Numbered from the stretch's first letter, positions 21,057 through 31,468 are shown. The stretch is DNA of 64,000 nucleotides from Acinetobacter towneri DSM 14962 = CIP 107472 (GCF_000368785.1 NZ_KB849690.1:400198-464197); one strand, 5' to 3'. Notes: generated from the sequence alone by a model not told the origin. Numbers and translations are program-made.

Positions 21057-23261
21057 ATGAAACTTCAAACCATCGCTTGTGCGGTTGCAATAGCAACTGG
21101 CGGTTTTTTCTTTTCTCACGCCATTAACGAGGCAATTGCAGCCAATAATACCGCTGTCGTTGCTAACAGTATTGTGCCGACGCAGGAACAAGCTTTGGTT
21201 TCGCGTCAATTGGCGACCTTGGTCGATCGTCAGCATTATTTAAATCAGCGTTTAGATGCCGCAACGTCGCAGCGCATTTTTGATTTTTATATCGACAGTT
21301 TAGACCCAGACCATACTTTGTTTTTGGCTAAAGAAGTTGAGCAATACCGCAAACAATATGCAGCAACATTTGGCGCTTCATTAAAAGCAGGCAATTTGGC
21401 GGGGCCGTATCAAATTCATGCACAGTATCGTGAACGCTTAAAACAGTTTTATCATTTCATGTTGGCAGAGCTGAAAAAACCACAAAATTTAAAACAGCCA
21501 AATGTTACGATTGAGACAGATCGGGAAAAAGCACCATTCTTTAATACTGAAGCAGAAATGCGTACACATTGGCAAAAAATGCTGGTGTCGCAGCTCATTA
21601 ACCTGACCATTAGCAAAGAAGAAGAATTGGCAAAACAAAAAGCCATTAAAGATAACCCTGAATTGACCAATGGTCAGGATTTGGCAAGTCCAGAAGATTT
21701 GACTCCAGTGCAGACTTTAACCAAGCGTTATACCCGCCAGTTAGAGCGAATGGATCGTTTAAAGAGCGATGACGTGCTGGATAAAACTTTGAATGCGATG
21801 ATGCTGACTTATGATCCGCACAGCAATTATTTCCCACCTGTTGATGCGATGGAGCTGAATCGTCAAACGACTTTGCAGCTTGAAGGGATTGGGGTGTCGA
21901 TTCGTCCTGAACGAGGCAATGAAGACTACACTAAAATTGAAACCATTGTTGAAGGTGGCCCTGCCAGTAAAACAGGGCAGGTGAAATCGGGTGACCGCAT
22001 TATTGGTGTGGCGCAAGATGGCGAAAAAATGGTGGATGTTGTGGGTTGGCCGAGCAATGAAATTGTGGGGCTGATTCGCGGTAAACGTGGCACCAAAGTC
22101 ACTGTGCGTTTGTTGGGTGCGGGTGCGGCGATGAATCAGGCGCGTAATGTGACCATTGTGCGTGATGTGATTCAGGAAGAAGATGCGGGAGTTCGCTCAC
22201 GAACGATTGACATCAAACGTGATGGTCAAACTTATACCTATGGTGTGATTGAAATTCCATCGTTTTATTTGAATTACCGTGCGCGTCGTGCAGGTAATGA
22301 ATATCGCTCGGTGTCGGAGGATACCAACAATGCCCTGAAAAGTTTGGCGGCCAAAAATGTCGCAGGGATTATTGTCGATTTGCGTAACAACCCTGGCGGT
22401 TCATTGGAAGAAGTGGCACGTATGCTTGGGCAAGTAATCAAATCAGGCCCTGTGGTGCAAATTCGTGATGGCAATGGCAACGTGAGCGTATTTGAAGATG
22501 ACGATGGTGGTGCACAGACTTATGCAGGCCCATTGGCAGTGATGATTAACCTTGCTTCTGCTTCGGCCAGTGAAATTTACTCTGCTGCAATTCAGGACTA
22601 TCAGCGCGGGATTGTGATTGGTAGCACCACCACAGGTAAAGGTACAGCGCAGGTACAACTAGACACCTTAGCTTATGGGCAGGCGACCTTAACTCAACGT
22701 AAGTTCTACCGTATTACAGGTGGAAGTACCCAAAACAAAGGTGTGATTCCAGATATTAAACTGGTGGATATTTACAATGAGGAGTTTGGTGAGCGTAAAG
22801 CTAAAAATGCCTTGAAGTGGGATACCATTCCAACTGCGCCATTTAAGCGTGAAGGTTCAGTACAGCCGTACATCACCAAGTTGGGTCAATTGTCACAGCA
22901 ACGTGTCACGCTTGATCCACAATTTCAATATTTGGAACAACGTAAGCAAATTGCCAAACAAACTGAAGATCGCAAAAGCATTGTGTTAGATATTGAACAA
23001 CGCAGAGCAGAGTTGTTAGCTTTGGAGCAACAAACGCTGACTGCGGAAAACAAACGCCGTCAGGAAACAGGTTTGAAACCATTTGCTAATTGGGAAAGCT
23101 ATCAGGCATCTATTGATGCTTTGGCAGAAGCGCGTGCCAAAATGAAAGCGGCACAACGCCCTGCTTTACCTGAGGAAGAAGCTTTTGTGATTGAAGCAGC
23201 GCAGGTGTTGCAAGACTATGCCATGTTACAAAAAGGTGTTTCTGAGCCGAATCAACCTTAA
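21057..23261 (+). CDS. prc: Carboxy-terminal (tail-specific) processing protease
   Basis: A 734-residue periplasmic S41 protease. The N-terminal signal segment (TIACAVAIATGGFFFSHA) is followed by an N-terminal Prc domain, a PDZ domain (about 240-330; GPASKTGQVKSGDRIIGV), the S41 domain with catalytic Ser in ASASASEIY and Lys in TTGKGTAQ, and a C-terminal DUF3340-type region. It trims C-terminal tails, including peptidoglycan hydrolases and lipoproteins in related bacteria. The ATG at 21057 gives a proper signal peptide; an upstream in-frame GTG at 21012 would not. Divergent from nagZ. Confidence 0.94.
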   Translation: MKLQTIACAVAIATGGFFFSHAINEAIAANNTAVVANSIVPTQEQALVSRQLATLVDRQHYLNQRLDAATSQRIFDFYIDSLDPDHTLFLAKEVEQYRKQYAATFGASLKAGNLAGPYQIHAQYRERLKQFYHFMLAELKKPQNLKQPNVTIETDREKAPFFNTEAEMRTHWQKMLVSQLINLTISKEEELAKQKAIKDNPELTNGQDLASPEDLTPVQTLTKRYTRQLERMDRLKSDDVLDKTLNAMMLTYDPHSNYFPPVDAMELNRQTTLQLEGIGVSIRPERGNEDYTKIETIVEGGPASKTGQVKSGDRIIGVAQDGEKMVDVVGWPSNEIVGLIRGKRGTKVTVRLLGAGAAMNQARNVTIVRDVIQEEDAGVRSRTIDIKRDGQTYTYGVIEIPSFYLNYRARRAGNEYRSVSEDTNNALKSLAAKNVAGIIVDLRNNPGGSLEEVARMLGQVIKSGPVVQIRDGNGNVSVFEDDDGGAQTYAGPLAVMINLASASASEIYSAAIQDYQRGIVIGSTTTGKGTAQVQLDTLAYGQATLTQRKFYRITGGSTQNKGVIPDIKLVDIYNEEFGERKAKNALKWDTIPTAPFKREGSVQPYITKLGQLSQQRVTLDPQFQYLEQRKQIAKQTEDRKSIVLDIEQRRAELLALEQQTLTAENKRRQETGLKPFANWESYQASIDALAEARAKMKAAQRPALPEEEAFVIEAAQVLQDYAMLQKGVSEPNQP

Positions 23262-23584
23262 AACAATGTTAGAATCTTAATCAAATAGAACCAGCAGCGA
23301 AAAGTTGCTGGTTTTTTTCATCCTAAAGCGAAAAGTAAAGTGACAAGATGCATATAGCTTTGAGTCAGACAGCTATTTTTAGCAGTTTTGAATTGCCATT
23401 ATTTCATGATGACATATTATATATTTGACTATTGACCAAAGCGGAATAGTATTAGACTCTTAAGTCAATGCAGTCTTTGCTAGATCAATCCGTCGTTCAG
23501 GTTGCTTTTTAGTTATTATTTATAAGAGAGTGTGAGATTGAGTAGCCGAAAAACAATAAAATATGACAGAGATGGATACATCTA
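23262..23584. other. Intergenic region, prc to MHYT gene
   Basis: These 323 bases hold the prc terminator. The rest is A+T-rich sequence that should include the promoter of the MHYT-GGDEF-EAL gene. I see no ORF or repeat in it, and no strong ribosome binding site before 23585. Confidence 0.45.
23289..23318 (+). terminator. Terminator after prc
   Basis: The stem AACCAGCA/TGCTGGTT is followed by a run of seven T. Confidence 0.85.
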
Positions 23585-25651
23585 ATGATGCATGTACATT
23601 ATGATCTGAGCTTGGTAATTGGCTCGGTAGCAATCTCAGTATTGGCCTGCTATTTTGCAGTGTCTGTTGGGCAAATGCTTTTTCAAAATGTACAACAACA
23701 ACTAAAAAAAATTGCATTAATCATGAGTGGTTTGCTGCTGGGTGCGGCAGTGTGGAGTATGCATTTTGTGGGCATGTTGGCATGCCAGTTACCTGCACCG
23801 TATCAATTTGATCTTAGCTTTACGACCCTATCTTTTGTTATTGCATTTATCGCCTCTACGTTTGCGGTTTGGCTGACCACGCAATCGACCTTGCCTGTGG
23901 CGCGTTTGATCCTGAGCGGCATTTTAATGGGGTTGGGTATTTCAGGCATGCACTATACGGGCATGATGGGAATTCAGGTAGAAGGCTACCGTAGTTATTA
24001 TGATCCTACCATTGTTTTGCTGTCTGTATTAGTGGCCATTGGCGGTGCAATACTTACCTTTTGGTTTATGTTTCATTCCAAGTGCAGAATGGGGCGTCAG
24101 GCACAATATAAAATTTTCATTGCGGTGCTCATGAGTCTGAGCATTGTTGCCATGCACTATATAGGCATGGAAGCACTGCATTTTTACTCTACAGCAGATT
24201 TGCCTCAATCAGGGCACTTCCAGATCGGGCAAGGGCCAGCTCTGTTGGTGGTTATTTTAGTGACCAGTCTGATTTTTGCTGCTGCGGTGGGCGTATCTCT
24301 GCTGGAGCTGCGCTTAGAAGAAAAAAGCAGACAATTGTCTTTAGCCAACCGTGAATTGGCCAATCAGGCAGTCAAAGATAACCTGACCAAATTGCCCAAC
24401 CGTTTATATTTAGCCGAATATGCACAATTGCTTTTTTCTGAACATCGGCAAAAAAATACTAAAATTGCGTTTTTGTATATCGACTTAGACCGCTTTAAAG
24501 CGGTGAATGACGTATTTGGACACCATGTTGGCGATCAATTGCTGATTCAGTTGTCTAAACGTGTGCAATCCCACTTGGGCGAAAATACCCAGTTATTAAG
24601 AATTGGTGGCGATGAATTTCTTTTGGTGATTGAACATACCGATATCGCAGAAGCCACGCTCATTTCTGAAAAAATATTAGAACTGATTCAGCAAAGTTTC
24701 TTAATTGCAGGCAAGGTCATTAATATTTCAGGCAGTATTGGCATTGCGATGTATCCAGAGCATGGCACCAATTTGCAAGATATTTTAATGAATGCTGATG
24801 CGGCGATGCTGACCTCTAAATATCAGGGGCGTAACACCAGTTCGGTATTTAATTATGATCTGGAGTTACTTGAGGCCAAAAGCCAAAGTAAGTTGATTAA
24901 TGATTTATATAAAGCGGTTGAACAACAACAATTTGCGTTGTTCTATCAGCCAAAGTTTAAAGCCACTGACCATAAAATTTGTGGCGTAGAAGCTTTAATT
25001 CGTTGGTATCACCCTGTACATGGCTTACTTACCCCAAATATGTTTATTAAAGGAGCTGAAAAGACGGGGTTGATTATTCAAATTGGCTATTGGACGTTAG
25101 AGGAAGCCTTTAAACAAATTCAAATTTGGGAAAGATCAGGTGCACCGTTATTTCCTGTGGCTGTGAATTTATCGGCAGTGCAGTTTGAACATAAACACTT
25201 ATTTTCGACGTTAGAAAACTTGTTTAAACGCTATGAGATTCAACCCCATCACCTGATGATTGAAGTGACTGAAAGTACAGCAATGCATCATATTGAATCG
25301 AGTATTCGTAGTTTTGAGCGTTTGCGTCAAATGGGGATTCAATTTGCGATTGATGATTTTGGTACAGGACATTCGAGTTTCTTGTATTTGAAAAAATTGC
25401 CAGTCGATGAGTTGAAAATTGACCGTGCTTTTATTTTAGATTTGTGTTTGGACAGCAAAGAAGAATTAATTTTAGAAAGTATTATTCAGTTAGCCATTAA
25501 ACTGGGTTTAACTGTGACCGCTGAAGGGGTGGAAATGCCATTGCAAGCTGAGATTTTAACCCGTTTAGGCTGTCAGCAGTTGCAAGGTTATTTATTAGGC
25601 TTACCTATGGATGTTGAGCGTTTAGAAGAGTTGTTTAAACATTCGGCTTAA
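23585..25651 (+). CDS. MHYT-GGDEF-EAL membrane protein (c-di-GMP turnover)
   Basis: A 688-residue protein. Residues about 10-240 form the MHYT membrane sensor with seven predicted helices and three motif copies (MHFVGM near 59, MHYTGM, MHYIGM), thought to bind copper and sense gas or redox state. A GGDEF domain follows (about 270-420; intact LRIGGDEF, no RxxD inhibitory site before it), then an EAL domain (about 440-680; intact EALIRW, DDFGTGHSS, ELKID). Both cyclase and phosphodiesterase motifs are complete, so the net direction cannot be predicted. The start may be the first or second Met. Confidence 0.93.
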   Translation: MMHVHYDLSLVIGSVAISVLACYFAVSVGQMLFQNVQQQLKKIALIMSGLLLGAAVWSMHFVGMLACQLPAPYQFDLSFTTLSFVIAFIASTFAVWLTTQSTLPVARLILSGILMGLGISGMHYTGMMGIQVEGYRSYYDPTIVLLSVLVAIGGAILTFWFMFHSKCRMGRQAQYKIFIAVLMSLSIVAMHYIGMEALHFYSTADLPQSGHFQIGQGPALLVVILVTSLIFAAAVGVSLLELRLEEKSRQLSLANRELANQAVKDNLTKLPNRLYLAEYAQLLFSEHRQKNTKIAFLYIDLDRFKAVNDVFGHHVGDQLLIQLSKRVQSHLGENTQLLRIGGDEFLLVIEHTDIAEATLISEKILELIQQSFLIAGKVINISGSIGIAMYPEHGTNLQDILMNADAAMLTSKYQGRNTSSVFNYDLELLEAKSQSKLINDLYKAVEQQQFALFYQPKFKATDHKICGVEALIRWYHPVHGLLTPNMFIKGAEKTGLIIQIGYWTLEEAFKQIQIWERSGAPLFPVAVNLSAVQFEHKHLFSTLENLFKRYEIQPHHLMIEVTESTAMHHIESSIRSFERLRQMGIQFAIDDFGTGHSSFLYLKKLPVDELKIDRAFILDLCLDSKEELILESIIQLAIKLGLTVTAEGVEMPLQAEILTRLGCQQLQGYLLGLPMDVERLEELFKHSA

Positions 25652-25859
25652 GTTAGTGGCATATAAAAATGATCACTGACATGAACATGAAATCAGCTAT
25701 TATCAAAAACAGATGATTGAAGATTTTTATGAATATATGCAGTTGATAGGTGGTAAAGTTGTTTTGAAAAATGAGTTTATACGGTAATTTCTTTTATTTT
25801 TTAATAAGTTTATAAATATTAGTGTTTTGATGAATAATTCTGGTGCGCACTGAGGGAAT

Positions 25860-26864
25860 ATGAAATACCAACCGCCTTATACTATCACCTCAAAAATCAT
25901 TCATTTGATTGCTCAGATCAGTGAGAATATAGGGCGTTTGACTGTTTTAGAAGAAATCCAAGAAAATTTAAAACTTAGAAAAGCTAATCGTATTCGTACC
26001 ATTCAAGGTTCACTTGCGATTGAAGGTAACACGCTTAGCACTGAGCAAATCACGGCAATCCTTAATGGTAAAACAGTAATTGCACCTCCAAAAGAAGTAC
26101 AGGAAGTGCGTAACGCTATCAAAGCCTATGAAGCATTTCAGCAGTGGCAACCGAGCCAAGAAGCAGACCTATTACAAGCACATCAAGTTTTGATGACAGG
26201 CTTGATTGATGAAGTCGGTCAATATCGTCATGGTGGTGTCGGTGTAATGTCAGGTGATCGTGTGGTGCATATGGCGCCACCTGCGAATCAGATCAATCGT
26301 CTTATGGCTGATCTACTTGGTTGGTTGAATGATAGTGATGTGCATCCACTCATTCAAAGTTCAGTATTCCATTATGAGTTTGAGTTTATTCATCCATTCG
26401 CAGACGGTAATAGACGTATGGGGCGATTATGGCAAACATTGATTCTTAGTCAATGGAATCCAATCTTTGCCAATATTCCTGTGGAAAGCTTGATCTATCA
26501 AAATCAACAAGCTTATTACGAAGCCTTACAAGCAAGCACTGATCGGACGGATTCAGCACCATTTATAGAATTTATTTTGCAAATGATTTTGGATGCAATC
26601 TTGAGTTCTAATGAAACCGCTCAAGCTAGCGATCATGCTACCGCTCAAGCTAGCGTACAAGTGAACGACCAAGTCCAACGTTTAATTTCAGTGATGGAAC
26701 AAGGTGAATATAGCTTGGCTGAGTTAATGCAGTTGTTAGGTTTAACTCATAGCGCAACATTCCAAAAGAATTATCTGAATCCTGCCATAGAATTAGTTTT
26801 GATTGAGCGTACGATTCCAGAAAAACCGAAAAGCCCAAAGCAAAAGTATAGATTGAAAAAATAA
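25860..26864 (+). CDS. Fic family protein (putative AMP transferase) with variant motif
   Basis: A 334-residue Fic-domain protein that would transfer AMP or a similar group to a target protein. The N-terminal inhibitory helix has SLAIEG (51-56, pattern SxxxEG), so it is a class II, self-restrained Fic. The catalytic motif is HPFADGNRRMGR, with Arg where most families have Gly (GNGR). After the Fic core comes an 8-residue repeated linker (TAQAS twice, from 26616) and a C-terminal winged-helix-like region (about 265-330). It is a stand-alone gene with no antitoxin neighbour, in an A+T-rich setting, and possibly acquired. Confidence 0.85.
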   Translation: MKYQPPYTITSKIIHLIAQISENIGRLTVLEEIQENLKLRKANRIRTIQGSLAIEGNTLSTEQITAILNGKTVIAPPKEVQEVRNAIKAYEAFQQWQPSQEADLLQAHQVLMTGLIDEVGQYRHGGVGVMSGDRVVHMAPPANQINRLMADLLGWLNDSDVHPLIQSSVFHYEFEFIHPFADGNRRMGRLWQTLILSQWNPIFANIPVESLIYQNQQAYYEALQASTDRTDSAPFIEFILQMILDAILSSNETAQASDHATAQASVQVNDQVQRLISVMEQGEYSLAELMQLLGLTHSATFQKNYLNPAIELVLIERTIPEKPKSPKQKYRLKK

Positions 26865-27000
26865 CTATATTCTCAGTTATGGATAAATTAGAACATATCA
26901 ACAATCAATAAAATTTGATTCAAATCTGCTACAATTACGCCAATTTTTCATATTGATCATTTTGATCTTATACACTGCGGTTCTGCAGTAGGTGTCTTGC

Positions 27001-28593
27001 ATGAGTTTTAAAGATGAGTTAGCGGCGCAGGTCGCACAGCGACGTACTTTCGCGATTATTTCCCACCCCGATGCTGGTAAAACCACCATGACAGAAAAAC
27101 TGCTGTTATGGGGACAAGCCATTCAAGTGGCAGGGATGGTAAAAAGCCGTAAGTCAGATCGTGGCGCAACATCTGACTGGATGGAAATGGAAAAAGAACG
27201 TGGTATTTCCATTACAACTTCGGTGATGCAATTCCCGTATAAAGACAAAATGATTAACCTGCTCGATACCCCAGGGCACGAAGATTTCTCTGAAGATACT
27301 TACCGCACTCTAACTGCGGTGGACTCTGCACTGATGGTGATTGATGGTGCGAAAGGTGTCGAAGACCGTACCATTAAATTAATGGATGTGTGTCGTATGC
27401 GTGACACACCCATCATTTCATTCGTCAACAAAATGGACCGCGAAATTCGTGAACCATTAGAGTTGTTGGATGAAATTGAAAATGTCCTCAAAATTAAGTG
27501 TGTGCCAATCACTTGGCCAATGGGTACAGGGCGTGATTTCGCAGGGGTGTTTAACCTCATCGAAGAAAAGTTTTATGTGTACAAATCAGGTTTTGGTTCA
27601 ACCATTCCTGAAATTGAAGTACGTGATGGCTATAACCATGCAGATTTACGTGAAAAAGTAGGTGAATTGGCATGGGCGGCATTTGAAGAATCACTTGAGT
27701 TGGTACAAATGGCGAATGAGCCTTTAGACCGTGAAGAGTTTTTAGCGGGTCGTCAAACACCAGTGCTATTTGGTACTGCTTTGGGTAACTTCGGTGTAGA
27801 TCATGTATTGAATGCATTCAGTGAATATGCGCCGCCGCCAAAAGCACATCCAACGCAAGACCGTATTGTAGAAGCCAATGAAGAAGGCTTTAGTGGTTTT
27901 GTTTTTAAAATTCAGGCCAATATGGATCCGAAGCACCGTGACCGTATTGCTTTCATGCGAATCTGTTCAGGCAAGTATGAAAAAGGCTTAAAAATGAAGC
28001 ATGTGCGTATTGATAAAGATGTACGTATCAGTGATGCCTTGACCTTCTTGGCAGGTGACCGTCAGCACCTCGAAGAAGCTTGGCCGGGCGACATTATTGG
28101 TCTACATAACCACGGGACGATTCAAATTGGCGATACCTTCACTTCGGGTGAAAAGTTGCAATTTACAGGGATTCCGCACTTCGCACCTGAAATGTTCCGT
28201 CGTGTACGCTTGAAAGACCCATTGAAGTCAAAACAGCTGCAAAAAGGTCTTAAAGAGCTTTCAGAAGAAGGTGCAACGCAAGTCTTTATGCCACAAAACA
28301 GCAATGATTTAATCGTAGGTGCTGTTGGTGTGCTGCAGTTTGAAGTCGTCGCCTATCGCCTGAAAGAAGAATACAAAGTCGATTGTATTTACGAGCCTGT
28401 CAGCATCAACACGGTACGTTGGGTGTCTTGTGCTGATGAGAAAAAATTTAACGAGTTTAAGAAAAAAGCCCACGATCAGTTGTCTGTCGATGGTGGTGGT
28501 CACTTAACTTATCTCGCGCCAAGTCGTGTGAATTTACAGTTAATGCAAGAGCGTTACCCTGACATTGAGTTTAGAAATACACGCGAGCACTAA
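27001..28593 (+). CDS. prfC: Peptide chain release factor 3
   Basis: A 530-residue translational GTPase that recycles RF1/RF2 after termination. G motifs are [26 protein letters not shown] and [14 protein letters not shown] is switch I. Domains II and III follow with the normal length. I use the ATG at 27001; a GTG three codons upstream is in frame but needless. A terminator lies 84 bp downstream. Confidence 0.97.
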   Translation: MSFKDELAAQVAQRRTFAIISHPDAGKTTMTEKLLLWGQAIQVAGMVKSRKSDRGATSDWMEMEKERGISITTSVMQFPYKDKMINLLDTPGHEDFSEDTYRTLTAVDSALMVIDGAKGVEDRTIKLMDVCRMRDTPIISFVNKMDREIREPLELLDEIENVLKIKCVPITWPMGTGRDFAGVFNLIEEKFYVYKSGFGSTIPEIEVRDGYNHADLREKVGELAWAAFEESLELVQMANEPLDREEFLAGRQTPVLFGTALGNFGVDHVLNAFSEYAPPPKAHPTQDRIVEANEEGFSGFVFKIQANMDPKHRDRIAFMRICSGKYEKGLKMKHVRIDKDVRISDALTFLAGDRQHLEEAWPGDIIGLHNHGTIQIGDTFTSGEKLQFTGIPHFAPEMFRRVRLKDPLKSKQLQKGLKELSEEGATQVFMPQNSNDLIVGAVGVLQFEVVAYRLKEEYKVDCIYEPVSINTVRWVSCADEKKFNEFKKKAHDQLSVDGGGHLTYLAPSRVNLQLMQERYPDIEFRNTREH

Positions 28594-28676
28594 GCCTCAG
28601 GTTGATGATGCTTAATCTGGCAGATGCAATCAGCGTAGCGCAGATGAATGTTCGGCATGCCTAAAAGTTTCAAAAT

Positions 28677-28705
28677 TAAAACAGCTTCTTTAGGAAGCTG
28701 TTTTA
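28677..28705 (+). terminator. Terminator after prfC
   Basis: Stem TAAAACAGCTTC with its complement around TTTAG, with the TTTT in the 3' arm. It can act for prfC. Confidence 0.75.
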
Positions 28706-28760
28706 TTATGGGGGCGGTAAAAGATTAAAGATTATTTTTGATAAATGAATTGGGGAAATC

Positions 28761-29576
28761 ATGCAGCAAAAATCGGTTTATCTGGGTGCAATTTTGAGCG
28801 GGATGGTTTTGCTTAGCGCCTGTGACTCATCTAAACAAGATCAAAACTCAGATGAGCAAACGTCTATTTTTCAGAAAGATCAAGCAGATGTTTTGCCGTA
28901 TTTGAATATCAAACAACAGGCGGCAGAAATTGCCTTACCTTTTTGTGAAAATAAAAACTGCATTGAATTAGAAGTACAAACTTTAAATACCCAAGATACA
29001 TGGCTCAACAGTTGGATTGCAAAAAATCAGGCCATGGTGATTCAAGACCAAATTGGCTTAAAACAAAACATGAATTTGCAGCAAGCCGTAGATGCCTATG
29101 TGAAAAAATCCGATGCTTGGCAGGCACAATTAGATCAAAATAAAGCTTATGAATTGGCGATGTACACCCGTATGGCATATCAACGCAATCAATATGTTTT
29201 GTTGCAAGTCGGGGTAGATAGCAAACAGGAAGGCACGCAAGTCAAGGAACGCTATTATTTCTTTGTGGCAGATCGGAAGCAGCAAAAAGCCTTGTCTGTT
29301 TTAGATGTGATTGATGCCAAACAACAAACCCGTATGAATACTTTTGTACAGCAGGCCTATCAGGATTGGCTCAAAACACAAAGCAGTGACGTGCAAAAAG
29401 CAGCACCTGCCAAATTATACTGGGGGCAGGCAGATTGGTTTTTTGATGATCAGGGCTTAGGATTGCATTATCGCACCCATGAAATTGTCAAAGATGGCAC
29501 GCAGTTAGATATTTACCTAAGCAAAGCACAAACACAACAAGTTTTAAAAGCAGACATCTATCCATCTATGTTTTAG
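28761..29576 (+). CDS. RsiV-like (DUF3298-type) lipoprotein, copy 1
   Basis: A 271-residue lipoprotein with lipobox LLSAC (Cys21). The mature part begins with a Cys pair (PFCENKNC) and contains a mixed alpha/beta region ending in DQGLGLHYRTHEIV...DIYLS, as in the DUF3298/RsiV C-terminal domain. It is a diverged paralogue of the next gene, 49 bp downstream: the order of C-x3-NC, the NxxxxxxF/W region and the C-terminal block are shared. Function unknown; no sigma factor lies beside it, so anti-sigma activity is not supported. Confidence 0.75.
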   Translation: MQQKSVYLGAILSGMVLLSACDSSKQDQNSDEQTSIFQKDQADVLPYLNIKQQAAEIALPFCENKNCIELEVQTLNTQDTWLNSWIAKNQAMVIQDQIGLKQNMNLQQAVDAYVKKSDAWQAQLDQNKAYELAMYTRMAYQRNQYVLLQVGVDSKQEGTQVKERYYFFVADRKQQKALSVLDVIDAKQQTRMNTFVQQAYQDWLKTQSSDVQKAAPAKLYWGQADWFFDDQGLGLHYRTHEIVKDGTQLDIYLSKAQTQQVLKADIYPSMF

Positions 29577-29625
29577 TAGGTGAGTACGGTGACAAGCAAA
29601 AATAGATGAAATCAAGGTTGGATCC

Positions 29626-30642
29626 ATGTTGAAAAATAAAAGTATTTTGGCGATCAGTATTTTAATTACAACGCTAGGGATTACTGCATGTCAGCCAAAG
29701 AAAACCGAACCAGAAACAGTCGAGCCAGAGCAGACGCAGGCGGAACAACAAAGCTTAAAACTGGTCGGGGATACTGAAAAACTGAATTTGTCGTTGCCTA
29801 AATGTGAAGGGAAAAATTGCCCTGAAATCTCAATTGAGCGTTTGAATAGTAATCAGGCCTTTATCGACCATTTTATTGATCAGAAAATTATTCAAGAATT
29901 GGCACAAATTTTAGAAATTGCACCACAGCAGGCGGCTTCTGAAGCTGCAGCAATTGAGAAGACAGCCAGTGAAAATACAGCAGCCAGTGCTGCAGATGCA
30001 CCTGCCAGTAACCCCACTGCAGCTGCCATTGCACAAGTGGAAACTTTGGCGCAAAAATTAGAAAAACAAACCGTGCCTTATGTGCAAAGCTTTTTGGCAC
30101 TTGATCAGGAGCTGAAAGCTTTAAGCTCAAATCATAAAATCAGTTTGATGATTAAGCCTAAAATTTTGAATGCAGATCAGCCTTTGGCAACCGTGGTATT
30201 AAATAGCAGCAGTTATTTGGGCGGAGCGCATGGTGCATCGGCACAGCAATACTATAATTTTGATTTAGAGCAGAAAAAATTAGTGTTGTTAAATGACATT
30301 CTGTTAGAGAAGCAGCGTCCCCAATTGGAGCGTAAAGCCTACGAAGCGTTTAAACAATGGGTCATCGCATCTGAACTTTCCACCAATGTGCAAGAATATG
30401 AACAAGCGTGGAAATTTAAGCTGTCGGAAAATTACTATTTAGGTCAACAGGGGTTAATTTTGCAATATGCAGAATATGAAATCGGCCCTTATGTCGTTGG
30501 TTTACCGCGCTTAACCATTCCGTATGCAGAACTGCAGGGAATTTTAAAAGCTGCGTATTTGCCTGTAACAGAAGCAGCCTCTGAAGCAACCGCAAAATCT
30601 GCCGAAGCCAGTGCAGTAAACACAACCAAAGCGAAATCTTAA
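29626..30642 (+). CDS. RsiV-like (DUF3298-type) lipoprotein, copy 2
   Basis: A 338-residue lipoprotein with lipobox GITAC (Cys22). It has a Glu/Gln-rich linker, the shared PKCEGKNC motif, an Ala-rich low-complexity insert (about 105-140, many AAS/AAA), and a DUF3298-type C-terminal region (SYLGGAHGAS, FDLEQKKLVLLNDILL, LILQYAEYEIGPYVVGLP, TIPY). An Ala/Ser/Thr-rich tail follows. It ends one base before the TatD-family gene, so the two are transcriptionally coupled. Function unknown. Confidence 0.78.
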   Translation: MLKNKSILAISILITTLGITACQPKKTEPETVEPEQTQAEQQSLKLVGDTEKLNLSLPKCEGKNCPEISIERLNSNQAFIDHFIDQKIIQELAQILEIAPQQAASEAAAIEKTASENTAASAADAPASNPTAAAIAQVETLAQKLEKQTVPYVQSFLALDQELKALSSNHKISLMIKPKILNADQPLATVVLNSSSYLGGAHGASAQQYYNFDLEQKKLVLLNDILLEKQRPQLERKAYEAFKQWVIASELSTNVQEYEQAWKFKLSENYYLGQQGLILQYAEYEIGPYVVGLPRLTIPYAELQGILKAAYLPVTEAASEATAKSAEASAVNTTKAKS

Positions 30643-30643
30643 T

Positions 30644-31468
30644 ATGAGCATTGCGCTGTTTGATACGCATACCCATTTTGATGTACCTGATTTTGACTCA
30701 GATCGGGAGCAATTGGCGTATGCGGCCAAGGCAGCAGGCGTAGAACATTTGGTACTGATTGGCTTTGTACAATCACGTTTTCAAGATTTAATCTCTACAC
30801 AACAGTTTTTAAACCAACTTGAGCATGTGCCACAAAGTCATCTTGCACCAGGCTTGCATCCTTTTTATATCGAACAACATCAAGACCAACATTTACAAGA
30901 TTTAGAACATTTTTTGCAACAACAGCATTGTGTCGCGGTGGGTGAAATTGGCTTAGACACTTTTTTGGTTGAACATAAACAGCCTGAAGCGTTTCAAAAG
31001 CAGCAAGATTTTTTTGCCGCGCAATTGGAAATCGCACGCCATCGACAAAAACCTGTACTGCTACATATTCGTAAGGCCCATGCCGAAACCTTAAAAATAC
31101 TCAAACAACAACAATTTCAGTTTGGTGGCATTGCACATGCTTTTAGCGGTGGGGTAGAAGAAGCCAAAGCACTGATCAAATTGGGCTTTAAAATTGGTGT
31201 GACAGGGCAGATTACCAATCCCAATGCAAAAAAACTGCGCCGTGTTGTGCAGGAAATTGGTGCTGAACATTTGGTTTTGGAAACCGACTGCCCCGATATG
31301 ACGCCTTTATGTTGTCAGACAGATACTCAATCACGAACCCGAAATACCCCTGCGAACCTGATTTATGTGCTTGAAGGTTTAGCGGATTGTTTAGATATTG
31401 CACCGCAAACTTTAGCCGCACAGATTTGGCAGAATAGCATTCAAATATTAGACTTGCCTAAACTTTAG
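30644..31468 (+). CDS. TatD family metal-dependent hydrolase
   Basis: A 274-residue TIM-barrel hydrolase/DNase-like protein. Metal ligands are visible: DTHTHFD near the start, GEIGLD (Glu), LLHIRKAH, IAHAFSGG and LETDCPDMTP (Asp). These are the four TatD signature blocks. The start is 2 bases after the preceding lipoprotein gene, and tcdA follows after 68 bp on the same strand. TatD proteins have 3'-5' exonuclease activity in DNA repair; the precise subgroup (TatD, YcfH or YjjV) cannot be fixed. Confidence 0.9.
   Translation: MSIALFDTHTHFDVPDFDSDREQLAYAAKAAGVEHLVLIGFVQSRFQDLISTQQFLNQLEHVPQSHLAPGLHPFYIEQHQDQHLQDLEHFLQQQHCVAVGEIGLDTFLVEHKQPEAFQKQQDFFAAQLEIARHRQKPVLLHIRKAHAETLKILKQQQFQFGGIAHAFSGGVEEAKALIKLGFKIGVTGQITNPNAKKLRRVVQEIGAEHLVLETDCPDMTPLCCQTDTQSRTRNTPANLIYVLEGLADCLDIAPQTLAAQIWQNSIQILDLPKL

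Noticed and set aside
23345..23584. Riboswitch upstream of the MHYT-GGDEF-EAL gene (c-di-GMP type)
   Set aside because: I looked for the conserved c-di-GMP riboswitch core and saw no matching paired elements; only the prc terminator is structured.
26992..27000. GTG start of prfC three codons upstream of the ATG
   Set aside because: The ATG at 27001 begins the conserved RF3 N-terminus ([11 protein letters not shown]), so the extra MSC is not needed.
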